Part shown: positions 54,265-63,393 of the stretch, piece by piece
Layout: each line of letters opens with the position of its first letter
Numbering within the stretch: the stretch's first letter is position 1
Assembly (NCBI RefSeq): GCF_035474595.1
Contig: NZ_DATIND010000047.1
Coordinates: 1-64,000 of the forward strand
Direction: 5' to 3'
Source: Longimicrobium sp.
GTDB lineage: Bacteria > Gemmatimonadota > Gemmatimonadetes > Longimicrobiales > Longimicrobiaceae
DNA: 64,000 nt
The notes under the pieces: model-generated
What the model saw: only the letters and a program-made list of their open reading frames with translations
The model's database searches: none
Told to the model about the DNA's origin: nothing
Program-made: the position numbers and the translations under genes

Positions 54265-54443
54265 TGGGGAGATGGAGGAGGCCGCGCGCCGCCGCGTGAA
54301 TCCGTGGCGGCACGCGACTCTCGTGTGAACGGATGGCGCGAGGACGCGGGGACGCGGGATGCGCCGCCATCGGCGGGGTCCGGCGATGGCGGCGGGTGCG
54401 TCCGCGAGTCCGGGCCGATACGGTCGGAAGAACGACAACGGGG

Positions 54444-55796
54444 ATGGAGATGAGGGAGGCGAGACGTGCGCTGGCCGCCGCGTTCCTGTGCGCGGCGGTG
54501 CTGATGATGGCCGGGTGCTTCCGCTACGTGAAGGGGCTCGGGCGGCTGATCCCCAACGTGGCCGAGACCGACACGGTGGAGCTGCGCCTGGTGCTGGTGG
54601 GCGACGCGGGGCTTCCCGCGCCCGGCGGCGAGCCGGTGATGAAGGCGCTGCGCACCGAGCTGTCGTACGACCCCAAGCACTCGTTCGTGGTGTTCCTGGG
54701 CGACAACGTGTATCCGCGCGGGATGGTGCTGGACAGCACCGCCGCCGAGCGGCGCGAGAACGAGCGCATCATCAACGACCAGCTGGCGCCGCTGATCTCG
54801 CAGGGCGTGCACGGGATCATGATCCCCGGCAACCACGACTGGGCCACCGGCACCGCCGGCGGGCTGGAGGCGGTGCGCACGCAGGCGCGCTACGTGAACG
54901 CGCACGGCCGCGGGCTGGTGCAGTTCCTTCCCGCCGACGGCTGCCCCGGCCCCGTTTCGCTGGACTTCGGCAACTACCTGCGCCTCATCATCCTCGACAC
55001 CCAGTGGTGGCTGCAGGAGGGCTTTCCGCGCCCGTTCGGCGCCACCAGCGAGTGCCGGGCCAGGACCGAGGAGGAGATCGTGGACTCGCTGCGCGCCGAC
55101 CTGGGCTCGGCGGGGCAGCGGCGCACCGTGGTCGTCAGCCATCATCCCCTGGTCTCCGGCGGGCAGCACGGCGGCTACTTCGACTGGCCCACCTACCTCT
55201 TCCCCTTCCACCCGTGGGCGCGGCAGGCGGGCGCCTTCGCGCGGCAGGACGTGAGCGGGCGCGAGTACCGCACCATGATCACCGCGCTCTCGCGCGCCTA
55301 CCAGCCCAACGCGCCGCTGGTGCACGCGGCCGGGCACGAGCACAACCTGCAGCTGCTGCGCGGCGTGGGGGCCAAGTACCAGGTGGTGAGCGGCGCGGGG
55401 ATCTACAACCACACCACGCAGACGCGCGCCATTTCCGGGACCCTGTACGCGCGGCGGGTGAGCGGGTGGGTGACGATGGCCTTCCTGCGCGACGGCCGGG
55501 TGCGCATGGCGTACCGCATCGTGAACCCCGACGGCACCTTCCGCGAGGACTACTCGATGTGGCTGGACGTGCCGCCGCTGGTGCCCGAGTCGCAGGGCGC
55601 GCCCACCACGCCGCACGCGGCCGAGAACTCCGGGCCCACCACGCCCACGCCGGCGGGGCAGGTGCCGCGCCCCGCGCCGGTGGCGCCGGCCGCGCCGCCG
55701 CCGGCCCCGGTGGCCCCGTCGTCGCCCACGCCCGTCACCACGCCTCCACCCCGGCCGGCGCCCCCACCGCCGCCCCCCGCGGGAGCCCGTCCGTGA
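54444..55796 (+). CDS. Calcineurin-like metallophosphoesterase lipoprotein
   Basis: 450 aa. The signal with lipobox LMMAGC (Cys near residue 25) predicts a lipid-anchored periplasmic or outer-membrane protein. All five metallophosphoesterase motifs are present: GDAG, FLGDNVY, GNHDW, VSHHPL and AGHEHN, so it should be an active two-metal enzyme. The C-terminal 60 residues are a Pro/Ala/Thr-rich linker. Its stop overlaps the GTG start of the barrel gene by 4 bp, so the two are made together. In some other phyla a similar phosphoesterase and barrel appear, as I recall, as one fused protein. Alternative start ATG 54450. Confidence 0.9.
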   Translation: MEMREARRALAAAFLCAAVLMMAGCFRYVKGLGRLIPNVAETDTVELRLVLVGDAGLPAPGGEPVMKALRTELSYDPKHSFVVFLGDNVYPRGMVLDSTAAERRENERIINDQLAPLISQGVHGIMIPGNHDWATGTAGGLEAVRTQARYVNAHGRGLVQFLPADGCPGPVSLDFGNYLRLIILDTQWWLQEGFPRPFGATSECRARTEEEIVDSLRADLGSAGQRRTVVVSHHPLVSGGQHGGYFDWPTYLFPFHPWARQAGAFARQDVSGREYRTMITALSRAYQPNAPLVHAAGHEHNLQLLRGVGAKYQVVSGAGIYNHTTQTRAISGTLYARRVSGWVTMAFLRDGRVRMAYRIVNPDGTFREDYSMWLDVPPLVPESQGAPTTPHAAENSGPTTPTPAGQVPRPAPVAPAAPPPAPVAPSSPTPVTTPPPRPAPPPPPPAGARP

Positions 55797-58354
55797 TTCA
55801 TCGCTCCACCGCGTACGCCGTTCTCGCCGCCGCGTGGCTCGCCGGGCCCGCGGCGCTCGCTTCGCAGCGCTCTTCCGACACCGTCGTGGCCGCGGGGCCG
55901 CGCTACCGGGCCGGCGGGGTGCACCGCTGGCTGCTGGGCTCCACCTGGCGCGACCTGTGGACCGCGCCCGCCACCATCCCCGTGCTGGACCTGGGGACGT
56001 ACGCGGGCGGGCTGACGCCCACCGAGACGGGGGGCGGGCTGCAGACGCACTCGCTGCGCTTCCGCGCGGACAACGGGCGCGAGTACGCCTTCCGCTCGGC
56101 CGACAAGGACCAGACGCAGTCGCTCCACCCCGATCTCCGCGGGCGGACGCTGACCGCGTGGGTGGTGCAGGACCAGGTCTCGTCCCTCGTCCCCGCCGCC
56201 GGCGTGGCCGCGCACCGGGTGGAGGCGGCGGCCGGGGTGCCGCACACCACCGAGGAATTGTTCGTGATGCCCGACGACCCGCGCCTGGGCGAGTTCCGCC
56301 GGCAGTTCGCGGGGATGGTGGGCACCATGGAGGAGCGGCCGGCCGCCGGGCGCACGGGGGTGCACGCGCTGGCCGGCGCGGACCGGATCGTGGAGACGGA
56401 GGAGTTCCTGGACTCGCTGCAGAGCGGGCACGGCGAGCGCCTGGACGACCGCGGCTACCTGGCCGTCCGCCTGGTCGACATCCTGCTGGGCGACTGGGAC
56501 CGGCACGGCGGGCAGTACCTGTGGGCGCGCTTTCCGCAGGCCGGCGGGGGGCATCTCTGGCGCGTGCTGCCGCGCGACCGCGACTACGCCTTCGTGGACT
56601 ACGACGGGCTGGGGCCGCGCATCGCCCACGGCTTCATCCCCAACGTCATCCACTACCGCGGCACCATCGACCTGCGCCCCTTGCTGCTGAACGCGTCGCA
56701 GCTGGACCACCGGCTGCTGGGCGCCATCCCCCGCACCGCGTGGGACTCGGTGACGGCGGCGGTGCGCGCGGAGCTGACCGACGCCGAGATCGACGCGGCG
56801 GTGGGCGCCCTGCCCGCGGCCTGGCGCCAGCGTGAGGGCGCGCGGCTGTCGCGCACGCTGAAGGAGCGGCGCGACGACCTGCCGCGCGTATCCGCCAGCT
56901 TCTACCACATCATCGCCCGCGAGCCCGAGGCGCACGCGACGGATCTGGCCGACGCGGCGGTCGTCGAGCGGCAGCCGGACGGGAACGTGTGGGTCACCCT
57001 CACCCCGGCGGGCGGCGGTGAGCCCATCTACCGGCGCTGGTTCAACTGGTGGGACACGCGCGAGGTCCGCGTCTACCTGCACGGCGGCGGCGACGTCGCC
57101 CGGGTGACGGGGACGGGGCCCGAGCAGGTGATCGTGCGGGTGATCGGCGGCGGGGGCGACGACGACCTGCGCGATGAGGGGCGCGCGGGGCACCGCACCG
57201 CCTTCTACGACTCGGAGGGCGACAACCGCTACACGCGGCGCGACCACACCAAGGTCGACGAGAGTCCGTGGGAGCCGAAGCTGTGGGTGCCGGGCGGCGG
57301 CTCGCTTCCGCCGCGCGAGTGGGGGACCTCGGGGGGGCTGCTGACGCCGGCGTTCGGGTGGCGCCCGGCGTCGGTGGGGCCGTACGTGGGGATCGGGCCG
57401 TCGTGGACGCGCTACGGCTTCCGCCGCCAGCCGTACGCCACCAAGCAGCAGGTGCGCTTCATGTGGGCGGTGCAGCACGCCCGCTTCGGCGCCGAGTACC
57501 TGGGCGACTTCCGCTACGTGGGCCGGCCTGAGGACATGACGCTGGTGCTGGCGCGCGTCTCGGAGATGGAGGCCAGCCGCTTCCACGGCTTCGGCAACGA
57601 CACCGGCGGCGAGGGCGAGACCAGCTCGCACTTCCGCGTCTTCGAGCACCAGCTGATGGGGAACGCGGCGTACTGGCGCGGCGTCGGGCGGCGCGCGTGG
57701 GTGGTGGGCGAGATCACCGGCCGCTTCACCGACCCCGAGCCCCGGGCGGGAACGCCGGCCGGCGACCTGCACCCGCGCGGGTCCGACGACTTCGCCATCG
57801 TGGGCGGACGGCTCGGCCTGGTGCTCGACCGGGCCGACACCACCGCGTATCCGCGCCGCGGGTGGAAGCTGGAGACGTGGGGGACGGGGTTCCCCATCGC
57901 CTTCCACGACGCCACGGCCTTCGGGCGGGCGCGGGCGGTGGGGATCACCTACCTCTCCGCGAGGGAGCTCGGGCCCACGCTGGCGCTGCGCGCGGGCGGC
58001 GAGCGGGTGTGGGGGGGATTCCCCTTCCAGTACGCGGCCTTCCTGGGCGGCGGGGGGACCATCCGCGGCTACCAGTCCGAGCGCTACCAGGGCGACGCCT
58101 CGGCCTTCGGCACGGCCGAGCTGCGGCAGGTGGTCACCCGCGCCAACCTCCTGGTCGCGCGCGGCGAGCTGGGGGTGCTGGCGCTGGCCGACGCGGGGCG
58201 GGTGTGGTACGGCGGCGCGTCGCCCGGCGACTGGCACACCGCGTACGGCGGCGGGCTCTTCTTCGCCTTCATGGACCGGCGCCGCGCCGTCACCGTGACG
58301 TACGCCCACGGCGAGCGCAACACGGTGTACGCCGGCTTCGGGCTCCCGTTCTGA
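55793..58354 (+). CDS. Outer-membrane Omp85/BamA-type barrel with kinase-like N-terminal region
   Basis: 853 aa. A signal peptide (AAWLAGPAALA-SQ) is followed by a 400-residue soluble region. It has three blocks arranged like a CotH/Fam20-type kinase: a Lys-bearing strand LRFRADNGREYAFRSADKD (Lys105), GDWDRHGGQYLW (Asp234-His238), and LPRDRDYAF (Asp262, Asp264). The C-terminal half (about 480-853) is a 16-strand-type barrel with the Omp85 motif GGGGTIRGYQSERYQGDASAFGTAELR and a final aromatic residue. No POTRA repeats are recognisable. The GTG start overlaps the upstream phosphoesterase stop (GTGA), and the polyphosphate kinase gene begins 14 nt downstream. I infer a surface or periplasm-facing phosphotransfer function; whether it is catalytically active is not known. 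Confidence 0.85.
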   Translation: MIHRSTAYAVLAAAWLAGPAALASQRSSDTVVAAGPRYRAGGVHRWLLGSTWRDLWTAPATIPVLDLGTYAGGLTPTETGGGLQTHSLRFRADNGREYAFRSADKDQTQSLHPDLRGRTLTAWVVQDQVSSLVPAAGVAAHRVEAAAGVPHTTEELFVMPDDPRLGEFRRQFAGMVGTMEERPAAGRTGVHALAGADRIVETEEFLDSLQSGHGERLDDRGYLAVRLVDILLGDWDRHGGQYLWARFPQAGGGHLWRVLPRDRDYAFVDYDGLGPRIAHGFIPNVIHYRGTIDLRPLLLNASQLDHRLLGAIPRTAWDSVTAAVRAELTDAEIDAAVGALPAAWRQREGARLSRTLKERRDDLPRVSASFYHIIAREPEAHATDLADAAVVERQPDGNVWVTLTPAGGGEPIYRRWFNWWDTREVRVYLHGGGDVARVTGTGPEQVIVRVIGGGGDDDLRDEGRAGHRTAFYDSEGDNRYTRRDHTKVDESPWEPKLWVPGGGSLPPREWGTSGGLLTPAFGWRPASVGPYVGIGPSWTRYGFRRQPYATKQQVRFMWAVQHARFGAEYLGDFRYVGRPEDMTLVLARVSEMEASRFHGFGNDTGGEGETSSHFRVFEHQLMGNAAYWRGVGRRAWVVGEITGRFTDPEPRAGTPAGDLHPRGSDDFAIVGGRLGLVLDRADTTAYPRRGWKLETWGTGFPIAFHDATAFGRARAVGITYLSARELGPTLALRAGGERVWGGFPFQYAAFLGGGGTIRGYQSERYQGDASAFGTAELRQVVTRANLLVARGELGVLALADAGRVWYGGASPGDWHTAYGGGLFFAFMDRRRAVTVTYAHGERNTVYAGFGLPF

Positions 58355-58368
58355 CGCGGCGCCAGGAG

Positions 58369-61300
58369 ATGGCGAGCGCCCCGCGCCGTTTCACCGGCCC
58401 TTCCCCGCGGCCGCGCTTCCCCGCCGGATGGGCCCGCGGCGGCGAGCTGGTCGTCCGCTTCGCCGCGCCCGGCCGCGACGCGCTGGACCGCATCGCCGGG
58501 GGCCCGCTCCCGGCGGGGATCGCGGCGGAATCCCCATCCACCGAGCTGTTCCGCGACGTCTACTACGACACGCCGGAGCTGGACCTGCGCCGCCGCGGGG
58601 CCACCGCCGGCGTGCGCTTTCACCCCTCGGGCGAGCTGACGCTGGCGGTGGAGGTGCGCGGATCGGAGGACGCGCTCCCCCGGAGCGCCGCCGAGAGCGC
58701 GCCCGCCGCGGACGCCGCGGCGCTCTTCGCGGCCGAGAGCGAGCCCGCCCGCCTGCTCCGCGCGCTGATCGACCCCGCGCACCTGGACCCCTGGCTGGAG
58801 GTGGAGACGCGCCGCCGCGTCCGCCTGGCCGCCGCTCCCTCCGCGGAGGGGGACGAGGGGCTGGAGATGGAGATCGCCTGCGACGAGCGGACGGTGCGCG
58901 ACCGCGACGTCACCGCCGAGCTGTTCGAGGTGGAGGTCCGGCTGGCGGAGGACACCGCCGAGGGGCGCGCCGCCGCCCGCGCGCTGGAGACGGAGTTCGG
59001 CCTCACCCTGCTCACGGGCGACCCGCTCCGCCGCTGGTCCCGCAGCCTGGAGGAGACCGAGGTCGACTGGCTGGAAGAGGCCGTCCGCTCCTCGCGCCGC
59101 GTGGCCGTGCTGGCCTACCAGGGCGGCCGGGTGGCGCTGCTGAACCGCGACGGCTCGCTGCAGGTGCCGGCCGGGCCGGGAACCGGGCTGCAGGCCGCGC
59201 GCCGCGTGCTGGACGAGGTGCTGAACGCCAGCGGCCGCCTGCGCCTGGCGGGCACCGGCCCCGGCTCCGCGCGCCACCCGGCGACGGAGGTCTGGCTCGC
59301 GGAAGAGCTGGCGTACGCGCCGGGAACGGAGGGGATGGTGCACGTGGCGGTCGACGAGCTGATCGAGGCCGCCGGCTCGCCCGCGGTGCGCGACCCGGCC
59401 ACCCTCTCGGCGCTGCACGTGCTGGCGCGCTCGGGCGTGGCCGCGCACCCCGTCTCGGGCGACTGGGCGGCGGAGACGGACGCGCTGGACCCGCTCCACG
59501 CCGCCCCGCCGTACGCGCCGCCGCCGGGCGCCTTCGACGAGAGCAGCCTTCCGCCGGGCACGCTGCTGAACCCCGAGCTCAGCGTGCTGGCCTTCAACCG
59601 CCGCGTGCTGGAGCTGGCGGGCGACCGCGCGGTGCCGCTGCTGGAGCGGGTGCGCTTCCTCTCCATCTTCGGCGGCAACCTGGACGAGTTCTTCCGCGTG
59701 CGCGTGGCCGGGTACAAGCGGCAGGTGGCGCAGGGGTCCGAGAAGCCGGGGATGGACGGCGTTCCCCCGCGCGCGCAGCTCGACGCCATCGGCACCCGCG
59801 CGCGGCGGCTGGCCGACTCGGCGTACCGCCTGCTCTTCGACACGCTGATGCCGGAGCTGCGCGAGCGCGGGATCGACGTGGTGCGGCGCAGCGGCCTGGA
59901 CCGCGACGAGCGGGCGTGGCTGCGCGACTACTACGACGCCGAGGTCCACCCGCTGCTCACGCCGCTGGCCGCCGGGCCGGGGCACCCGTTCCCGCACATT
60001 CGCAACCAGCGTCCGGCGCTGGTCGCCATCCTCCGCGAGCCGCTGACGGGCGGGGAACGGCTGGGCGTGGTCGAGCTGCCGGACGGCCTCCCGCGCTTCG
60101 TCTCCCCCGGCGGCGGGCGGTACGTGCCGCTGGAGACGGTCATCATCGAGAACCTCCACCGCCTGTATCCGGGGATGGAGGTGGACAGCGCCTCCACCTT
60201 CCGCGTCACCCGCAGCGCCGAGCTGCAGCTGGAGCCGGGGCGCCTGGCCGACCTGCTGCAGGCGGTGGAGGAAGAGGTGCGCCGCCGCCGCTTCCGCCCC
60301 GTGGTCCGCGTGGAGGTGGAGGATTCCATCCCGGGCCGCCTGCGCGAAACGCTGCTGCGCGAGCTGCGGCACGAGGCGCCCGACCGCGCCTGGCCGCTGG
60401 GCGACGAGGACGTGTACGAGGTGGAGGGGTTGATTGACCTGCGCGGCCTGCGCGAGCTGGCGTCGCTGGAGATCGCGGACGCGCACTGGCCGCCCGAGGA
60501 AACGCACGAGCGGCTGGACCCCGGCGTCCCCATCGCCGACGTGCTGCGCGAGCGCGAGGTGCTGGTGGAGTTCCCGCGCGACTCGTTCGAGGCCACCGTC
60601 GAGCGCTTCGTGCTGGAGGCGGCGGAGGACCCGGACGTCGTCGCGATCAAGCTGGCCCTCTACCGCACCAACCGGAAGTCGCGGATCGTGGAGGCGCTGC
60701 GCCGCGCCAGCTCGCGCGGCAAGCAGGTGGTGGCGCTGGTGGAGCTGACCGCGCGCTTCGACGAGGAGCGCAACATCGAGTGGGCGCGCTACCTTCGCTC
60801 CTCCGGCATCCACGTGGTCTACGGCCTCCCCGGGCTGAAGGTGCACGCCAAGGTGGCGCTCGTCGTGCGCCGCGAATCGGGCGGGGTGCGGCGCTACGCG
60901 TACGTGGGGACGGGGAACCTGAACGCCACCACGGCCGCCGCGTACACCGACCTGGGCCTGCTGACGGCGGACCCCGGGATCACGGAAGAGATCTCCGAGC
61001 TCTTCAACATGCTCACCGGCGCCGGGGGCGAGCCGCACCACCGCCTTCTCCTCGTCGCCCCACGGACGATGCGCACGCGGTTCGTGGAGATGATCGACCG
61101 CGAGACCGAGCACGCGCGCGCCGGCCGCGGCGGCCACGTCATCGCCAAGGTGAACGGGCTGGCGGACCTGGAGCTGATCGCCGCGCTCTACCGCGCGTCG
61201 CGCGCCGGGGTGCGCGTCGACCTGATCGTGCGCGGGCTGTGCGCGCTGCGCCCCGGCGTGGCGGAGGTGTCGGAGACCATCCGCGTGGTCAGCATCCTGG

Positions 61301-61599
61301 GCCGCTACCTGGAGCACGCGCGCATCTTCCGCTTCGCCAACGGCGGCGATCCGGAGTACTACATCGGGTCGGCGGACTGGCGCACGCGCAACCTGAGCCG
61401 GCGCGTGGAGGTGGCCGCTCCGGTCCGCGCCCCCGCGCACCGCGCGCGGCTGGACGAGATCCTGCGCGCGCAGCTGGAGCACCCGCGCGCCTGGGAGCTG
61501 GGCGCCGACGGCACGTACTACCAGCGCCCGGCCATGGCCCCCCGCCAGGCGCGGGTGCCGCCGCCCGACCCCGATCGCCGCGCGATCATCACGGGATAA
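58369..61599 (+). CDS. ppk1: Three-domain protein: CYTH-like, Nudix-like, polyphosphate kinase 1
   Basis: 1,076 aa, against about 690 for ordinary PPK1. Residues about 25-220 look like a CYTH (triphosphate tunnel) domain: GGELVVRF in place of ExExK, RDVYYDTPELDLRRRG (62-77), LEVETRRRVRL, and FEVEVRLAEDTAEGRAAARALETEFGL. Residues about 240-365 look like a degenerate Nudix domain: VAVLAYQGGRVALL, a weak PAGPGTGLQAARRVLDEVLNASG box, VHVAVDELIEAAGSPAVRDPATLSALHVLA. PPK1 starts near residue 400 (LNPELSVLAFNRRVLELAG) and is complete, with autophosphorylated His826 in KVHAKVALVVRRE. It makes polyphosphate from ATP; the added domains may bind or trim polyphosphate or nucleotides. The AGGAG lies right at the ATG, so the exact start is uncertain. 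Confidence 0.88.
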   Translation: MASAPRRFTGPSPRPRFPAGWARGGELVVRFAAPGRDALDRIAGGPLPAGIAAESPSTELFRDVYYDTPELDLRRRGATAGVRFHPSGELTLAVEVRGSEDALPRSAAESAPAADAAALFAAESEPARLLRALIDPAHLDPWLEVETRRRVRLAAAPSAEGDEGLEMEIACDERTVRDRDVTAELFEVEVRLAEDTAEGRAAARALETEFGLTLLTGDPLRRWSRSLEETEVDWLEEAVRSSRRVAVLAYQGGRVALLNRDGSLQVPAGPGTGLQAARRVLDEVLNASGRLRLAGTGPGSARHPATEVWLAEELAYAPGTEGMVHVAVDELIEAAGSPAVRDPATLSALHVLARSGVAAHPVSGDWAAETDALDPLHAAPPYAPPPGAFDESSLPPGTLLNPELSVLAFNRRVLELAGDRAVPLLERVRFLSIFGGNLDEFFRVRVAGYKRQVAQGSEKPGMDGVPPRAQLDAIGTRARRLADSAYRLLFDTLMPELRERGIDVVRRSGLDRDERAWLRDYYDAEVHPLLTPLAAGPGHPFPHIRNQRPALVAILREPLTGGERLGVVELPDGLPRFVSPGGGRYVPLETVIIENLHRLYPGMEVDSASTFRVTRSAELQLEPGRLADLLQAVEEEVRRRRFRPVVRVEVEDSIPGRLRETLLRELRHEAPDRAWPLGDEDVYEVEGLIDLRGLRELASLEIADAHWPPEETHERLDPGVPIADVLREREVLVEFPRDSFEATVERFVLEAAEDPDVVAIKLALYRTNRKSRIVEALRRASSRGKQVVALVELTARFDEERNIEWARYLRSSGIHVVYGLPGLKVHAKVALVVRRESGGVRRYAYVGTGNLNATTAAAYTDLGLLTADPGITEEISELFNMLTGAGGEPHHRLLLVAPRTMRTRFVEMIDRETEHARAGRGGHVIAKVNGLADLELIAALYRASRAGVRVDLIVRGLCALRPGVAEVSETIRVVSILGRYLEHARIFRFANGGDPEYYIGSADWRTRNLSRRVEVAAPVRAPAHRARLDEILRAQLEHPRAWELGADGTYYQRPAMAPRQARVPPPDPDRRAIITG

Positions 61600-61700
61600 A
61601 CCGATGGGCACAACGAGGGAGATGGAGATCACGGGGGAAGATTCGTCCTCCCGTGTTCTCGATCCTTCCTCGCTGAGAGCCTGAAAGAAGGGTAGGGGAG

Positions 61701-62612
61701 ATGGAGATTCCAATCGGCCGCCGGCCCGCGCTCGCCCTCGTGGCCGCCGTTCTGGCGGGATGCGCCCGCGGCGACGCGGGGGAGGCGAAGGCGCCGGAGG
61801 TGGCCTGCGCGGTGGTGGAGAAGGGGATCACCCTGCCCGAGGAGCTGCGCGAGAGCAGCGGCATCGTGGCCAGCCGCAGGCACGCGGGGGTGTACTGGTC
61901 GCACAACGACTCCGGGCGCCACCCCGACCTCTTTGCCGTGGGGCTGGACGGCCAGCTGCTGGGGAAGATGACGGTCACCGGGGCGCAGAACAACGACTGG
62001 GAGGACATCGCCCTGGGCCCGTGCCCCGGGGGCGGCGGCGACTGCCTGTACCTGGCCGACACGGGGAACAACGGCAAGAAGCGCAGGCACGTCACCCTCT
62101 GGGTCTTTCCCGAGCCCGTGCCCGGCGACGGGGCCACGGCGCCCGCGCGCGAGTTCAAGGCGCGCTTCCCGGGCGATCCCACCGACATCGAGGCCCTCGC
62201 GGTGCTTCCCGACGGGCGCGTGCTGCTGGTCAGCAAGGGGAACAACGACGTGGTGGAGCTCATCCGCTGGCCCACGCCGCTGCAGGCCGGGATCGAGCCC
62301 ACGCTGGAGCCGCTGCGCCAGCTCGCCCCCGAGCCCACCGAGCTGGGCGACCGCGTGACCGGTGCCAGCGCCTCGCCCGACGGGCGGTTCGTGGCGGTGC
62401 GGACGTACGCCGCGCTGGCCATCTACCGCACGGCCGGCCTGCTGGGCACCGGCACCCCCATCGCGCAGCTGGACCTGGATCCGCTGGCCGAGACGCAGGG
62501 CGAGGCGGTGTCGCTGGCCAACGATGGCTCGGTGGTGCTCACCAGCGAGGGCCCCGGCAGCAAGCACCTGCCCGGCACCATCTCCCGCCTCCGCTGCGCG
62601 CTACCGCGGTAG
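61701..62612 (+). CDS. Secreted lipoprotein, beta-propeller-like
   Basis: 303 aa. The lipobox is VLAGC (Cys near residue 21), then an SGIVASRRHAGVYWSHNDSGRHPDLFAV repeat. Further repeats of the same form follow (DWEDIALGPC... CLYLADTGNNGKKRRHVTLWVF, DIEALAVLPDGRVLLVSKG, GASASPDGRFVAVRTY). This suggests a propeller fold like SdiA-regulated or esterase-like phytase proteins, the latter being phosphate-releasing enzymes. Its exact activity cannot be stated. It is the last gene of the phosphate-related run, 101 bp after ppk1, and a stem-loop (62637-62668) follows. Confidence 0.78.
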   Translation: MEIPIGRRPALALVAAVLAGCARGDAGEAKAPEVACAVVEKGITLPEELRESSGIVASRRHAGVYWSHNDSGRHPDLFAVGLDGQLLGKMTVTGAQNNDWEDIALGPCPGGGGDCLYLADTGNNGKKRRHVTLWVFPEPVPGDGATAPAREFKARFPGDPTDIEALAVLPDGRVLLVSKGNNDVVELIRWPTPLQAGIEPTLEPLRQLAPEPTELGDRVTGASASPDGRFVAVRTYAALAIYRTAGLLGTGTPIAQLDLDPLAETQGEAVSLANDGSVVLTSEGPGSKHLPGTISRLRCALPR

Positions 62613-62636
62613 CGTGCCAGCGGTGGCGGCTTCCAC

Positions 62637-62668
62637 ACGGGGGATTGGCCAGGCGGCCGGTCCCCCGT
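62637..62668 (+). terminator. Terminator-like hairpin
   Basis: ACGGGGGATTGGCC pairs with GGCCGGTCCCCCGT (two G-U pairs) around an AGGC loop, 25 bp after the lipoprotein gene. Confidence 0.6.
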
Positions 62669-62676
62669 AGCCTTTC

Positions 62677-62798
62677 CAGATCCGGAAATAGTTCGTGCTT
62701 CCGCGCCGCACCCGCCTGACGTCATCCTGAGGCCGGTCACACCGTAATCCGTGTCTGCACAGTAGGATGCAGGCCGAAGGATCCATAGCCGCGGCAGC
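62677..62798 (+). repeat. Intergenic element G, left copy
   Basis: About 120 bp from CAGATCCGGAAA to GCCGCGGCAGC, including TGACGTCATCCTGAGGCCG and GCAGGCCGAAGGATC. It matches the reverse complement of 63394-63516 over almost its whole length. Confidence 0.85.
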
Positions 62799-62876
62799 AC
62801 GTGACTCAACGGGATGCACGGATTCTTCTTCGGGATTCCGTATTCCCATCTCCCACGCACCGCAAGGGAGGGAACG

Positions 62877-63215
62877 ATGAGGGACGAGGTGATCGCGATG
62901 CTCCAGCGGCTCCCCGCCAACGTGACGATCGAGGAGATCGAGTACCACGTGTCGGTGATGGCCGGGTTCGAGCGCGGAGTGCGCGACGTCGAAGCCGGGC
63001 GTGTTTTCACGCAGGAAGAAGTGGAGGAGCATATCCTCAAGAACCAGGTGATGGACATGCTACGGCGCCTTCCCGATTACGCGAGCCTCGAGGACATCGG
63101 GGATCACGTGTCCTTCATGGCCGATCTTCAGGAGGGAGTCCGTGCCGCTGACGAAGGCGACGTCATCTCGCACGAGGAGATGAAGGCCCGCCTCCGCGAA
63201 GAAGGCTACCTCTGA
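62877..63215 (+). CDS. Small protein made of two antitoxin-like repeats
   Basis: 112 aa, two tandem copies of a roughly 48-residue unit: VIAMLQRLPANVTIEEIEYHVSVMAGFERGVRDVEAGRVFTQEEVEEHI, then VMDMLRRLPDYASLEDIGDHVSFMADLQEGVRAADEGDVISHEEMKARL. Each unit resembles small helical antitoxins of the type that end in a GRVxSxEEV helix. No toxin gene is adjacent. AAGGGAGGG is located 4-12 nt before the ATG. Inverted copies of a 120-bp element lie on both sides. Confidence 0.8.
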   Translation: MRDEVIAMLQRLPANVTIEEIEYHVSVMAGFERGVRDVEAGRVFTQEEVEEHILKNQVMDMLRRLPDYASLEDIGDHVSFMADLQEGVRAADEGDVISHEEMKARLREEGYL

Positions 63216-63261
63216 CTCGGCGGCTCTCGCCTCCGCGATCTCGAGATCCGCTAAGCATTGG

Positions 63262-63322
63262 ATCACACAGAGGAGCAGAGAAACAGAGATCCCCTCTCTG
63301 CTCCTCTGCTCCTCTGCTCCTC
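63262..63322. repeat. Long-hairpin element C, copy 7
   Basis: CACACAGAGGAGCAGAGAAACAGAG... against ...CTCTCTGCTCCTCTGCTCC, arms about 25 bp, imperfect. Confidence 0.8.
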
Positions 63323-63393
63323 GGCATATCCTTCCTGATATCCGCTCACGGGTTCACGCGATCCGGTATCGGCGCATCTCGTCCGCGTTACGC

